Of a stretch of 64,000 bases of DNA, positions 36,100 to 45,076 are shown one piece after another. The translations under genes were made by a program, and so were the position numbers. The stretch covers positions 49,826 through 113,825 of the forward strand of contig NZ_JAFRSC010000022.1 in assembly GCF_017427765.1 (NCBI RefSeq), given 5' to 3'. This DNA is from Methanobrevibacter sp. Its GTDB lineage: Archaea > Methanobacteriota > Methanobacteria > Methanobacteriales > Methanobacteriaceae. Within the stretch, counting starts at the first letter, position 1. Each line of letters begins with the position of its first letter. The notes under the pieces were generated by a model that searched no databases, was not told the origin of the DNA, and saw nothing but the letters and a program-made list of their open reading frames with translations.

Positions 36100-37190
36100 G
36101 AGATAAAATCATCCAATCTCTTAATTGCTTTTATTTTTTCTCTTTTTTCAATTTTAGCCTGGTCAAGGGCGTCTTTTATTGTTTGGATGGAGTTGTCATA
36201 TACTTCCCTGTCAACAGGATATGGAAAACCGTCTTTTCCTCCATGGGTGAAGCTGTATTTAACGGGGTCTTTCCAGCTTGCAGGCTCTCCGTAAACCAAA
36301 TCTGAAATTAAAGCTAAAGCCCTTATTTTTTTAGGTCCGATTCCCTGAAGCAATATTAACTCCTCGTAGTTTTCAGGCTGTATTTCCCATGCTTTTGTTA
36401 GGACTTCAAATTCCTTGTCTGAAATGTCCATGTCTAAAACGGGGTGATGGGCAGGCATTGTAAAATCTTCTAAAAGCATCTGATTGTCTTTTCTTTTAAA
36501 ATATTGCCTTAAATGGTTTGGATTGTCATTGATTAAATCAACACTTATCTTTTGGGCTTCCTCACTTTCTTTTGAAGACATGTTCAAGGTGTTGGGCGTC
36601 TTTTTATCACATGAAATTCCGCTGTGGGGGTCGTTTAGGAGTTTTTCCACATCTGAGCCCAGCCAGTGATACCTTCTGGCATATTTGTTTTGGGTGTTCA
36701 AGCCTTGCTGAACGACAGCCCAATCTCCTTTTTCTGTAACGAAGAAGTTATGCTGATATAATGTATATCCGTCCTGAATGCAGGAATTGTCAATTTTTGC
36801 AGACAGTTTGCTTGTCTCAACTAATTTTTCCGTTGTTTTGGTTTTCAAGTTAAAGACATCTCCTGCGTGCTGGATTCCTTCAGGTGTTTTTCTGGATTTC
36901 GCACCTTTTCCTCCGGTTAAATAAACTCCATGCTCTTCTGGAGATAGTGATGCCTTAAGGGCACCGAGAGTTGTGGTGGTTGTCCCTGAAGAGTGCCAAT
37001 CGAAACCTAATACGCATGAGAATGCCTGAAACCAGTAGGGATTTGAAATTCTGTTTAAAAATTCCGCTAAACTGTATTCTTCAATGATGACTGAAGCTAG
37101 CGCTCCGGATAGTTCAACCATTCTTGTAAATAGCCATCGTGGCGGATGTCCTCCATGGAGTGGTAGATTGACGGCACCTCTTCTTTGCAT
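36096..37190 (-). CDS. DUF763 domain protein (helix-hairpin-helix, probable DNA-associated)
   Basis: The 364-residue protein begins RRGAVNLPLHGGHPPRWLF, the signature of the DUF763 family, with GTTTTTLGALKASL in the middle and a helix-hairpin-helix-like LILLQGIGPKKIRALALIS near residue 300, which suggests DNA binding. The biochemical role is unknown. A TATA-like TTATTTATAAAC (37206-37217) is only about 16-27 nt from the ATG and there is no ribosome binding site, so the message looks leaderless. It carries the shared motif upstream, which links it to defence/DNA-processing genes. Confidence 0.8.
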   Translation of the reverse strand: MQRRGAVNLPLHGGHPPRWLFTRMVELSGALASVIIEEYSLAEFLNRISNPYWFQAFSCVLGFDWHSSGTTTTTLGALKASLSPEEHGVYLTGGKGAKSRKTPEGIQHAGDVFNLKTKTTEKLVETSKLSAKIDNSCIQDGYTLYQHNFFVTEKGDWAVVQQGLNTQNKYARRYHWLGSDVEKLLNDPHSGISCDKKTPNTLNMSSKESEEAQKISVDLINDNPNHLRQYFKRKDNQMLLEDFTMPAHHPVLDMDISDKEFEVLTKAWEIQPENYEELILLQGIGPKKIRALALISDLVYGEPASWKDPVKYSFTHGGKDGFPYPVDREVYDNSIQTIKDALDQAKIEKREKIKAIKRLDDFIS

Positions 37191-37232
37191 GATTTATAAT
37201 TATATGTTTATAAATAATATAGCTTTTTAGAA

Positions 37233-37250
37233 AGAGCATTTGAGAAGTAA
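37233..37250 (-). promoter_or_regulatory. Shared promoter motif, copy D (upstream of DUF763)
   Basis: On the minus strand this copy reads TTACTTCTCAAATGCTCT. It ends 43 nt before the DUF763 ATG (37190) and about 16 nt before the TATA-like box. It is identical to copy C over TACTTCTCAAATGCTCT. Confidence 0.55.
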
Positions 37251-37407
37251 TGGTGAAATTTTCTGTATTAATTTTTTTTATCAATACTCGTTTTTTTACA
37301 TTCCATCTCATAATACAAAACTTTAATAAGTGATGGTTACTAAAACTATAAAATGTTATATTTATTAACAAATTATTTAATCAAAATTATTTAGGAGCGT
37401 AATTATT

Positions 37408-38142
37408 ATGGCAATAGATAACGGAGATTTTGTTAGAGTAAATTTTACTGGTAAAGTTAAAGAAACTGATGAAGTATTTGATACTACTTATGATGAAATT
37501 GCACAAGAAGCAGGAATTTTCGATGAAAATAAAACTTACAAAGCAATTCCAATTGTTGTAGGTGGAAACCACTTATTACCTGCAATCGAAGAAGCAATCA
37601 TCGGATTAAAAGAAGGTGAAACCAAACACATTGAAGTAGATTCTGACAATGCATTTGGTCCTCGTGATCCTAAAATGATACAGTTAGTGCCTATGAAAGA
37701 GTTCAAAAAACAAGGTATGACTCCTGTTCCAGGTATGAGAATTACTGCAGAAGGTTCAACTGGTAAAATCTTAACCGTAAACGGTGGAAGAGTAAAAGTT
37801 GACTTCAACCATGAATTAGCAGGTAAAGATTTAATTTACGATGTTGAAGTAACCGAAGTTATTGATGATGAAGAAGAAAAAATCAAAAGTATGATTGAGT
37901 TACACTACTCCAATCCTAATGTTGACATAGACAAAACCGAAATCAACATCGTTGATGGCGTTGCAAATATCAAATTGGATGAAATGGCTAAATTCGACCA
38001 ACAATCTTACATGGACATTACCTTTGCAAGATTCAGAATAGCTAAAGACATTTGGGACAACATTGAAGAAATTACCAAAGTCAATTTCGTAGATGAATTC
38101 GAAAAAAGAGAAGAATCTTCAGATGAAGAAGACGAAGAATAG
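37408..38142 (+). CDS. FKBP-type peptidyl-prolyl isomerase (long archaeal type)
   Basis: The 244-residue chaperone-isomerase has the FKBP N-terminus DNGDFVRVNFTGK, the insert-in-flap motif GETKHIEVDSDNAFGPRDP, NGGRVKVDFNHELAGKDL and a C-terminal extra domain (about 150-230) found in the long archaeal FKBPs, ending in an acidic tail (DEEDEE). It assists protein folding. The gene stands alone; GGAG lies before the ATG at 37408. Confidence 0.93.
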   Translation: MAIDNGDFVRVNFTGKVKETDEVFDTTYDEIAQEAGIFDENKTYKAIPIVVGGNHLLPAIEEAIIGLKEGETKHIEVDSDNAFGPRDPKMIQLVPMKEFKKQGMTPVPGMRITAEGSTGKILTVNGGRVKVDFNHELAGKDLIYDVEVTEVIDDEEEKIKSMIELHYSNPNVDIDKTEINIVDGVANIKLDEMAKFDQQSYMDITFARFRIAKDIWDNIEEITKVNFVDEFEKREESSDEEDEE

Positions 38143-38234
38143 ATTCTCTAAGTATGAGTTATTTACATAACTCTCTTTTCTTATTTTTTTTTAAAACATT
38201 AATTTGAAATACTATTTTTGATAAACCATCATTC

Positions 38235-38810
38235 ATGTTAGAACTTAGTGAAATATTGGATATTTTCAATGAAGGCAAAACTTTAACAATGGATGAAGAG
38301 GCCGCTTTGACCTGCAATTACTATTCTCAGGAAGCGCAGAAAATCACCTGTGAGCTGAACTATAAATATCATGATTTTGATGAGATTCGAGAATTGTTCT
38401 CAAAATTAATCGGAAGTGAAGTCAGTGATGATTTCAGGGTTTTTCCACCATTTTTCACGGATTTTGGCAAAAACATTCATCTGGGCAAAAATGTCTTTAT
38501 CAATTCAGGATGTAAATTTCAGGATCAGGGAGGCATTTACATTGGTGATAATGTGCTGATTGGCCACAATGTTGTTTTGGCCACATTAAATCATGAAGAA
38601 AATCCTAAAAAAAGAGGTAATCTTATTCCTTCTCCAATAAAAATAGGCAATGATGTCTGGATAGGTTCAAATGTCACAGTTGTTTCAGGCGTTACAATAG
38701 GAGATGGGGCTATTGTTGCTGCTGGAGCAGTCGTTACTCGTGATGTGGCTGAAAATACAGTTGTCGGCGGTGTTCCGGCACGTTATATCAGGGACATCAG
38801 TATGGATTGA
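38235..38810 (+). CDS. Hexapeptide-repeat acetyltransferase (maltose/galactoside O-acetyltransferase type)
   Basis: The 191-residue left-handed beta-helix protein shows [18 protein letters not shown] lead-in, [24 protein letters not shown], the catalytic His region [13 protein letters not shown] and the [14 protein letters not shown] repeats, ending in [11 protein letters not shown]. This family acetylates sugars or antibiotics such as chloramphenicol; the substrate is unknown. The N-terminal 60 residues are shorter and differ from typical Maa/LacA proteins. Confidence 0.85.
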   Translation: MLELSEILDIFNEGKTLTMDEEAALTCNYYSQEAQKITCELNYKYHDFDEIRELFSKLIGSEVSDDFRVFPPFFTDFGKNIHLGKNVFINSGCKFQDQGGIYIGDNVLIGHNVVLATLNHEENPKKRGNLIPSPIKIGNDVWIGSNVTVVSGVTIGDGAIVAAGAVVTRDVAENTVVGGVPARYIRDISMD

Positions 38811-38813
38811 TTT

Positions 38814-39305
38814 CTAAATTTTTTCACAGTTATGTATTGCTACTATTGCCGGAATATCTTCAACTTTCAGCTCAAACATGGCTTCTATACCTTCATTTTC
38901 AAAAAGTATGCATTTTTTCTCTGAAACCTTGTTTGTAAGCAATGCCGCTACCGGAGGAGTTATTGCAAAAATGGAATTGCTTGCGTTTAAACAATCGGCA
39001 GTTTCATCGCTTAACATTCCTTTTCCAATATGGATTTTAACGCCATGTTCGCTTAAAAATGGGATTGTTGATTCAATTTCTTCTTTATTGCTGGTTGTAG
39101 GAGCAATTCCTGCCTCACTGAATGCAGTGTGCATAATTACAGTTCCATTCAAATCAAATGGAACTTCATCTTTCTTAACCAACTCAACCAATTGGGGCAG
39201 GGCTGCATCACGGCCGGTATAAATGGTTCCGGAAATTGAAATCTGGTCGCCTACATTAATGTCTTTTAAATCATCATCAGTAATTGGTGTAGTCAAATGA
39301 ATCAT
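38814..39305 (-). CDS. fumB: Fumarate hydratase class I, beta subunit
   Basis: The 163-residue protein (from M14 of the longer frame) is the C-terminal-type subunit of heterodimeric iron-sulfur fumarase, which turns fumarate into malate. It has GDQISISGTIYTGRDAALP (conserved beta-subunit front), HTAFSEAGIAPTTS and the GKGMLSDETAD region. I chose the ATG at 39305; upstream TATA-like AAATTTATTAAA suggests a leaderless message. The alpha subunit is not in this window. Gene symbol follows the archaeal habit and could vary. Confidence 0.85.
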   Translation of the reverse strand: MIHLTTPITDDDLKDINVGDQISISGTIYTGRDAALPQLVELVKKDEVPFDLNGTVIMHTAFSEAGIAPTTSNKEEIESTIPFLSEHGVKIHIGKGMLSDETADCLNASNSIFAITPPVAALLTNKVSEKKCILFENEGIEAMFELKVEDIPAIVAIHNCEKI

Positions 39306-39440
39306 ATTTAGATATTTTATTTTAATTTTTAATAAATTTTTCAAATCTCACATGATTCTCATAAGATATTTAAATGTTTAATAACAGATATTATATACAT
39401 TCTATATTTATTTATCATAAATATATTAGGAGATTTAAAA

Positions 39441-39707
39441 TTGATTATTATTGATGAAAATTTGTGTAAAGGATGTCATCTTTGCTTATTCATGTGTTAT
39501 CAGAATGTATATGCAATATCTCCGGACGTTAACAAAAAAGGAGTTCAGTTGCCTTTTGTTAAGTTTGAAGAAAGATGTACTAAATGCGGTACTTGTGAAG
39601 TTGCATGTCCTGACCAAGCTATTACTGTAGATTTGGCTGAAAATTGGTGGATGAAAGATGGAAATGATGTTAATTTCAATCCTAATTTCACAAAGGGGAA
39701 AAAGTAG
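39441..39707 (+). CDS. korD: 2-oxoglutarate:ferredoxin oxidoreductase delta subunit (ferredoxin)
   Basis: The 88-residue protein has two 4Fe-4S motifs, CKGCHLCLFMC and CTKCGTCEVAC, that pass electrons to the oxidoreductase. It starts at TTG 39441 after AGGAG. It is the first gene of korD-korA-korB-korC-sucC, all tightly spaced. Confidence 0.92.
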   Translation: MIIIDENLCKGCHLCLFMCYQNVYAISPDVNKKGVQLPFVKFEERCTKCGTCEVACPDQAITVDLAENWWMKDGNDVNFNPNFTKGKK

Positions 39708-39715
39708 GTGTTAAA

Positions 39716-40837
39716 ATGGCTGAAGAATTTTTTATTCAAGGAAATGAAGCATGTGCTAAAGGAGCGATAGCTGCAGGTTGTAGGTTTTTTGCAGGTTATC
39801 CGATTACTCCATCTACTGAAGTTGCTGAAACTTTAGCTCGTGAGTTGCCTAAAGTTGGCGGTTCATTTGTACAAATGGAAGATGAAATTGCGTCAGCTGG
39901 AGCTATTATTGGTGGTTCTTGGGGAGGAGCTAAATCAATGACTGCAACATCTGGTCCGGGTATTTCTTTAATGCAGGAAAATATCGGTTATGCATTCATA
40001 AGTGAGACTCCTATCGTTATTGTTGATGTTCAACGTGGTTCTCCTTCAACAGCACAGCCGACCATGGCTGCACAGGGGGATATGATGCAGGCACGTTGGG
40101 GATCTCACGGGGATTATGAACCGATTGCATTATCTCCATCAAGCGTACAGGAATTCTTTGATTTTACAATTAAAGCATTTAATCTAGCTGAAGAGTACAG
40201 ATGCCCTGTATTTGTCATGGCTGATGAAGTTATAGGGCACATGAGGGAAAAAATTGTAGTCAGTGACGATATTGAAATAGTTCCAAGAAAAAGACCTGAA
40301 ATGAGCGATGATTACTTGCCGTTTGAAAATGTTGAAAACGGAACAACTCCAATGCCTGCTTTTGGTGACGGATTCAATATTCATGTAACCGGTCTTACTC
40401 ACGATGAAAGAGGTTATCCTGACACTAACAATCCTGAAACTCATGATAAACTCATTCAAAGAATTTGTGATAAGGTTTTAAACAATAAAGATAAAATTTG
40501 CTCTGTTAAATCTGAAAACTGTGAAGATGCAGATGTGGTCATCGTTTCTTATGGTGCACCGGTAAGATCTGTTGTTGAAGCGGTTAACAGAAGCGATAAG
40601 AAAGTAGGTTATATTAAAATTGATACTCCATGGCCGTTTCCTGATGAGGAAGTTGCCCGCTTGACAGCAAACGCAAAGGATGTGCTGGTTGTTGAGATGA
40701 ACCTGGGTCAAATGTATTATGAAGTTGACCGTGCATGTAAAAGAAATTCCAATGTTCATCTGATGGGTGTTATTGGAGGATTATTGCCTACTCCGGATGA
40801 AATATTAGAGCAAATTGATAGATTGGGAGGTAACTAA
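39716..40837 (+). CDS. korA: 2-oxoglutarate:ferredoxin oxidoreductase alpha subunit
   Basis: The 373-residue subunit carries the pyrimidine-type half of the TPP site, with GNEACAKGAIAAGCRFFAGYPITPSTE, TATSGPGISLM and the C-terminal transketolase-like domain. It starts at ATG 39716 after TAGGTG, 8 bp after korD. In methanogens it makes 2-oxoglutarate from succinyl-CoA by reductive carboxylation. Confidence 0.96.
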   Translation: MAEEFFIQGNEACAKGAIAAGCRFFAGYPITPSTEVAETLARELPKVGGSFVQMEDEIASAGAIIGGSWGGAKSMTATSGPGISLMQENIGYAFISETPIVIVDVQRGSPSTAQPTMAAQGDMMQARWGSHGDYEPIALSPSSVQEFFDFTIKAFNLAEEYRCPVFVMADEVIGHMREKIVVSDDIEIVPRKRPEMSDDYLPFENVENGTTPMPAFGDGFNIHVTGLTHDERGYPDTNNPETHDKLIQRICDKVLNNKDKICSVKSENCEDADVVIVSYGAPVRSVVEAVNRSDKKVGYIKIDTPWPFPDEEVARLTANAKDVLVVEMNLGQMYYEVDRACKRNSNVHLMGVIGGLLPTPDEILEQIDRLGGN

Positions 40838-40838
40838 A

Positions 40839-41702
40839 ATGACTGAACAAAAACAAAACAGATTTCTTCCTTATTTAAGAGAAGACAGATTACCTCATAT
40901 TTTCTGTCCGGGCTGTGGAAATGGAGCAATTATCAACGCATTCCTTGCAGCTATGGAAAAGGCAGAAATGGATTTCGATAATATTGCAATGGTTTCCGGA
41001 ATCGGTTGTTCTTCAAGAATTCCAGGATATTTAAAATGTGATTCTCTACACACCACTCACGGAAGAGCATTAAGCTTTGCAACTGGTTTGAAAACAGCAA
41101 ATAAAGATTTGGATGTTGTTGTGTTTACTGGTGACGGTGATGCTGCATCAATCGGTGGTAATCACTTGATTCACGCTGCCAGAAGAAACATTAACTTGAC
41201 TGTAATTTGTATTAACAATAATATTTACGGCATGACTGGGGGTCAAATCAGCCCTACATCTCCTAAAGGCAGTTTCGGAACAACAGCGCCATACGGTAAT
41301 CAGGATGCTCCATTCAAATTAGCAGAACTTGTTGCAGCGGCAGGTGCTACTTATTCAGCAAGATGGACTACTGTTCAGATTGAAAACCTTGTTTTATCCA
41401 TTAAAGACGGTTTGAAAAATCCTGGTTTTTCATTTATTGAAGTTGCAACTCAATGTCCAACTTACTTTGGCCGTAAAAACAAATTGAAAACTCCAACTGC
41501 AATGGCTGCGGTCATGAAAGCAAATACTGTGTTCAAATCTGCTGCAGACAGAATGAAACCTAAGGATTTGGAAGGCAAAATTGTCGTTGGGGAATTTGCA
41601 AATACTCAAAGAGATGAATTTACTCAAAACATTGATAAGATTAGTGTGGAAAAATTCGGTAAGAAGACCCTTATTAATTCCGCATATGAAGAGGAGCTGT
41701 AG
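40839..41702 (+). CDS. korB: 2-oxoglutarate:ferredoxin oxidoreductase beta subunit
   Basis: The 287-residue TPP subunit has FCPGCGNGAI, GIGCSSRIPGY and the TPP motif GDGDAASIGGNH with NNNIYGMTGGQ about 30 residues later. The frame opens upstream at 40815, but the ATG at 40839 follows GGAGGT 7 nt earlier and is 1 nt after the korA stop. Confidence 0.96.
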   Translation: MTEQKQNRFLPYLREDRLPHIFCPGCGNGAIINAFLAAMEKAEMDFDNIAMVSGIGCSSRIPGYLKCDSLHTTHGRALSFATGLKTANKDLDVVVFTGDGDAASIGGNHLIHAARRNINLTVICINNNIYGMTGGQISPTSPKGSFGTTAPYGNQDAPFKLAELVAAAGATYSARWTTVQIENLVLSIKDGLKNPGFSFIEVATQCPTYFGRKNKLKTPTAMAAVMKANTVFKSAADRMKPKDLEGKIVVGEFANTQRDEFTQNIDKISVEKFGKKTLINSAYEEEL

Positions 41703-41711
41703 GTGGATAAA

Positions 41712-42263
41712 ATGAGAACTGAAATTAGAATCTGTGGATTTGGAGGTCAAGGAATTATTCTTGCAGGTATCATTTTAGGTAAATCTGCAAGTCTTTTCGA
41801 TGGTAAAGAAGCCGTTCAAACCCAATCATATGGTCCTGAAGCTCGTGGAGGAGCTTCCAAATGTGAAGTTGTTATCAGTGACACTGAAGTGGATTATCCT
41901 AAAGTTCAAAGCCCTGATATTCTTGTGGCTATGTCTAATGAAGCTTTAATGAAATACATTGTGGATTTAAAGGATGATGGTACATTGATTGTTGATCCTG
42001 GAACAACTGATGTCGAAGATGTTAAAGAATTTATAGACGAGCATAATATTAAAGTTTATGAAGCTCCCGCTACACAGACCGCTACAGATGAAATCGGACT
42101 CAAGATTGTAGCTAATATTGTTATGGTTGGAGCTATTACAAAAATTACTAAAGTAATATCCAAAGAAGCTGCTATCAAAGCTATTGAAGTAAGTGTTCCT
42201 AAAGGAACTGAAAAGAAAAATATCAGCGCTTTTGAAGCAGGATACGCTTTAGTCGATGAATAG
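41712..42263 (+). CDS. korC: 2-oxoglutarate:ferredoxin oxidoreductase gamma subunit
   Basis: The 183-residue gamma subunit shows ICGFGGQGIILAG near the start and SYGPEARGGASKCEVVISD. It is not catalytic alone but completes the complex. ATG 41712 follows AGGTG; the GTG at 41703 is part of that site. Confidence 0.94.
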   Translation: MRTEIRICGFGGQGIILAGIILGKSASLFDGKEAVQTQSYGPEARGGASKCEVVISDTEVDYPKVQSPDILVAMSNEALMKYIVDLKDDGTLIVDPGTTDVEDVKEFIDEHNIKVYEAPATQTATDEIGLKIVANIVMVGAITKITKVISKEAAIKAIEVSVPKGTEKKNISAFEAGYALVDE

Positions 42264-42271
42264 GTGTTAAA

Positions 42272-43390
42272 ATGAGATTTTTTGAAAATGTGGCAAAACA
42301 AATTTTTAATGATGAAGGTATTCCAATTTTAGAGGGGCATGTTGCATACTCTCCTGAAGAAGCCATGACCATTTCTTCAGAGATGGATGTCCCTGTTGTT
42401 ATTAAAGCACAAGTTTTAACTGGTGGTAGAGGTAAAGCTGGTGGTGTAAAATTTGCAGACCACCCTGGTGAAGCTTTAAGTGTTGCTGATGAAATTTTAG
42501 GAATGGAAATTAAGGGTGAACGTGTAAAACACCTTTTAATTGAAGAAAAAGCCGAAATTTTAAATGAATTTTTCGTAACCGTATCTGTAGACAGAGGCGC
42601 TAGAAGACCTGTTATTTTAGCAAGTAAAGAGGGCGGAGTCGAAATTGAAAACTTGGCTAAGACAAACCCTGAAAAAATTATCAGATATTATCCTAATCCT
42701 TTACTTGAATTTTTACCGTATGAGGCACGTGAAATTGCACGTAAAATGGGTGTTCCGTCCGAATTGATTTCCCCAATGGGAGATATGATCTGGAAATTAT
42801 ACAATGTGTTTACCAAATATGATGCAGATACTGCTGAGATTAATCCATTGGTTTTAACTCCTGACGGATTGATTGCTGCTGATGCAAAAATGGTTGTTGA
42901 AAACGATGCACTGTTCAGACATCAGGAGTTAGTTGAAAGAATGCACTATAAGAAAAAGGCAGTGGACTTTGTCCAATTGGATGGAGATATTGCTGTAATC
43001 GGTAATGGTGCAGGTTTAACATTAACTGCAATGGACATGATTAAGCTTAACGGTGGAGAACCGGCTACATTCCTTGATATTGGTGGTGGAGCTTCCGAAC
43101 ATATTATCAATCAGGCTTTAAACATTGTATTGAACTATGATCCTGTTAAAGTTGTATTTTTAAATGTTTTAGGTGGAATCACTAAGGCAGATGATGTTGC
43201 ACGTGGTGTAATCAAAGCTTTAGAACAATCCAATCGCAAAATACATATTGTAATCAGACTGACCGGTACCAATGAGAAAGAAGGCCAAAGGCTTTTAGAA
43301 GAAGCCGGAATTCCTTATGAAACTTCAATGGAAAAGGCTGCACGTAAAGCTGTTGAGCTTTGTGAAGAGTTAAAGGCGGAAGGTAAATAA
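42272..43390 (+). CDS. sucC: Succinyl-CoA synthetase beta subunit
   Basis: The 372-residue ATP-grasp subunit (KAQVLTGGRGKAGGVK, EINPLVLTPDG, LDIGGGAS, FLNVLGGITKADDVA) makes succinyl-CoA, the substrate of the adjacent oxidoreductase. The order kor-sucC therefore forms the end of the incomplete reductive TCA branch. The alpha subunit sucD is not in this window. ATG 42272 follows AGGTG. Confidence 0.95.
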   Translation: MRFFENVAKQIFNDEGIPILEGHVAYSPEEAMTISSEMDVPVVIKAQVLTGGRGKAGGVKFADHPGEALSVADEILGMEIKGERVKHLLIEEKAEILNEFFVTVSVDRGARRPVILASKEGGVEIENLAKTNPEKIIRYYPNPLLEFLPYEAREIARKMGVPSELISPMGDMIWKLYNVFTKYDADTAEINPLVLTPDGLIAADAKMVVENDALFRHQELVERMHYKKKAVDFVQLDGDIAVIGNGAGLTLTAMDMIKLNGGEPATFLDIGGGASEHIINQALNIVLNYDPVKVVFLNVLGGITKADDVARGVIKALEQSNRKIHIVIRLTGTNEKEGQRLLEEAGIPYETSMEKAARKAVELCEELKAEGK

Positions 43391-44053
43391 ATGAAATTTT
43401 TTGCCATCAATGGTTCTCCAAGAAAAAACTGCAATACTGCTCAACTTCTTGACAAATCTTTGGAAGGGATTAAATCTGTATTTCCGGATGCTTCAACCGA
43501 GAGAATAGATTTATATGACTTTCCGTTTCACGGATGCAGGAGTTGCTTTGCATGTAAACGAGTTAATGGAAAACATTATGGCAGATGCGTTCAAAAAGAC
43601 GATTTAAAACCTATTCTAGATAAGGTTGTTCAGGCTGACGGCGTCATTTTAGGCTCACCAATTTATTTTAGTGATGTGACAGGAAATATGAGGTGTTTTG
43701 AGGAAAGATTCATGTTTCCGTTCGTCGCATACAGCAAGACTGAAACAGTTGACCACAAAAAAATGCCGCTGGCTTGTATTTACACCATGAATGCTTCAGA
43801 AGAGATTTCTTATCAAATCGGTTATCATGACCTTCATGACCACTTTGAAATGGGCTTAAGCATGGTGTTTAGTAAACCTGAGCACCTTTATGTCTATGAA
43901 ACATATCAGTTTAAAGATTATTCCAGATATGTTTCAGATGCTTTCGATGAAAAAGAAAGAAAGCTTTTAAGGGAAACTCAGTTTCCTAAAGATTTAGAAA
44001 ATGCATTTGATTTGGGCAGAAAAATAGCTATTCGAGCAAAACAACACGACTGA
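43391..44053 (+). CDS. Flavodoxin-fold NADPH-dependent FMN reductase/iron-sulfur flavoprotein
   Basis: The 220-residue protein has the FMN loop FAINGSPRKNCNTAQLLD, a CRSCFACK cluster (about 50-57) typical of archaeal iron-sulfur flavoproteins, and GSPIYFSDVTGNMRCFEER. Its start directly abuts the sucC stop (43390/43391), so it is probably read through from the kor operon, perhaps in redox handling. The partner is unknown. The 3' end overlaps the convergent taw1 by 26 nt. Confidence 0.85.
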   Translation: MKFFAINGSPRKNCNTAQLLDKSLEGIKSVFPDASTERIDLYDFPFHGCRSCFACKRVNGKHYGRCVQKDDLKPILDKVVQADGVILGSPIYFSDVTGNMRCFEERFMFPFVAYSKTETVDHKKMPLACIYTMNASEEISYQIGYHDLHDHFEMGLSMVFSKPEHLYVYETYQFKDYSRYVSDAFDEKERKLLRETQFPKDLENAFDLGRKIAIRAKQHD

Positions 44054-44945
44054 CTTCAGATTCATTTACTAACTCTTTACCGCACTCATCACCTATTTTT
44101 TTTGCAAATTCCTTCACTTCACTAAATGTAGGCATATTTTCTAAAGTCAAACGCTCACGTGATGAGCCGACACACATATATGCTTTTATTTCTACGAAAT
44201 CTGGGTCTGCTTTTTTGATTAGTTTTGCATATTCTTCAGGTTTTTCCATGTTTTTTCCACGAACACAGGTATTTCGTATACATGTGCGTGAGTTAAAACT
44301 GGCTAATGTTTCAAGTGATTCATTTAAATTGTTCCATGCATCATTTATTCTAGGTCTGCAGACGTCATTAAATATTTTAGCGTTAGGCGCATCCAAGGAA
44401 AGGTATAGTTGGTATGGATCGTTTTCGAGATTGCGTAATCTTTCAACACACTGGCCGTTACTGACTACAAATGTTGTAAAGTCTCTTCGGTTAAACTCGC
44501 CTATCAGTTCATCAATTTTGGGGTAAAGGGTCGGTTCGCCTGCAAGGGAAATTGCGGCGTTGGTTGGATTTTTCATTTCTTCTAATTTTGTTTTATTTGC
44601 TCTGTCATTTCCATAAAATCCGCAAAGTAGATTGTTTTGAGCTTTAATTGCTTCATCGATTATTGTTTTTGGGTCATCATATTCCTCATCTTCCCAACTG
44701 GTTTGGGTGTAGGTCAAATCCCTCCAGCAGAATTCACATTCCTGCTGACAGTTTGGAACCGCCGGAGACATCTGGAGACATCTGTGGGATTTGATTCCAT
44801 AGAACTTTTCCTTATAGCATACTCCCTTATTGGTAATACTTTGGCGTGTCCAATGGCAAATCTTAACTGCCGCATGTCCGTGTGTTCCGACAAATCGATA
44901 TCCACTCTTTTCTAGTTTTTCTATTTGGCTTTCATTGAATGACAT
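44028..44945 (-). CDS. taw1: 4-demethylwyosine synthase Taw1/TYW1 (radical SAM)
   Basis: The enzyme makes 4-demethylwyosine at G37 of tRNA-Phe from N1-methylguanosine and pyruvate. The 305-residue protein has the radical-SAM triad CQQECEFCWRD (CxxxCxxC) plus earlier Cys residues that hold a second cluster in this family, and SLAGEPTLYPKIDEL. The start at 44945 is an ATG. Confidence 0.92.
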   Translation of the reverse strand: MSFNESQIEKLEKSGYRFVGTHGHAAVKICHWTRQSITNKGVCYKEKFYGIKSHRCLQMSPAVPNCQQECEFCWRDLTYTQTSWEDEEYDDPKTIIDEAIKAQNNLLCGFYGNDRANKTKLEEMKNPTNAAISLAGEPTLYPKIDELIGEFNRRDFTTFVVSNGQCVERLRNLENDPYQLYLSLDAPNAKIFNDVCRPRINDAWNNLNESLETLASFNSRTCIRNTCVRGKNMEKPEEYAKLIKKADPDFVEIKAYMCVGSSRERLTLENMPTFSEVKEFAKKIGDECGKELVNESEVSRVVLLE

Positions 44946-45009
44946 AAAATCAGTTTTATGTTTAGATTTGCTAATATATACATTTTTACAAGGTCAACTT
45001 AATTTTACT

Positions 45010-45025
45010 AATATTGAACAATATT
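45010..45025. promoter_or_regulatory. Palindrome upstream of the second restriction enzyme gene
   Basis: AATATTG and CAATATT flank a 2-nt spacer and are followed by TATA-like AATAAATATATTTATATG. It lies 52 nt before the ATG at 45077. Restriction-modification systems often carry such operators for controlled expression. Confidence 0.4.
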
Positions 45026-45076
45026 GCATTTATTTTAATAAATATATTTATATGTTTAATAATTATAGGATTATTC

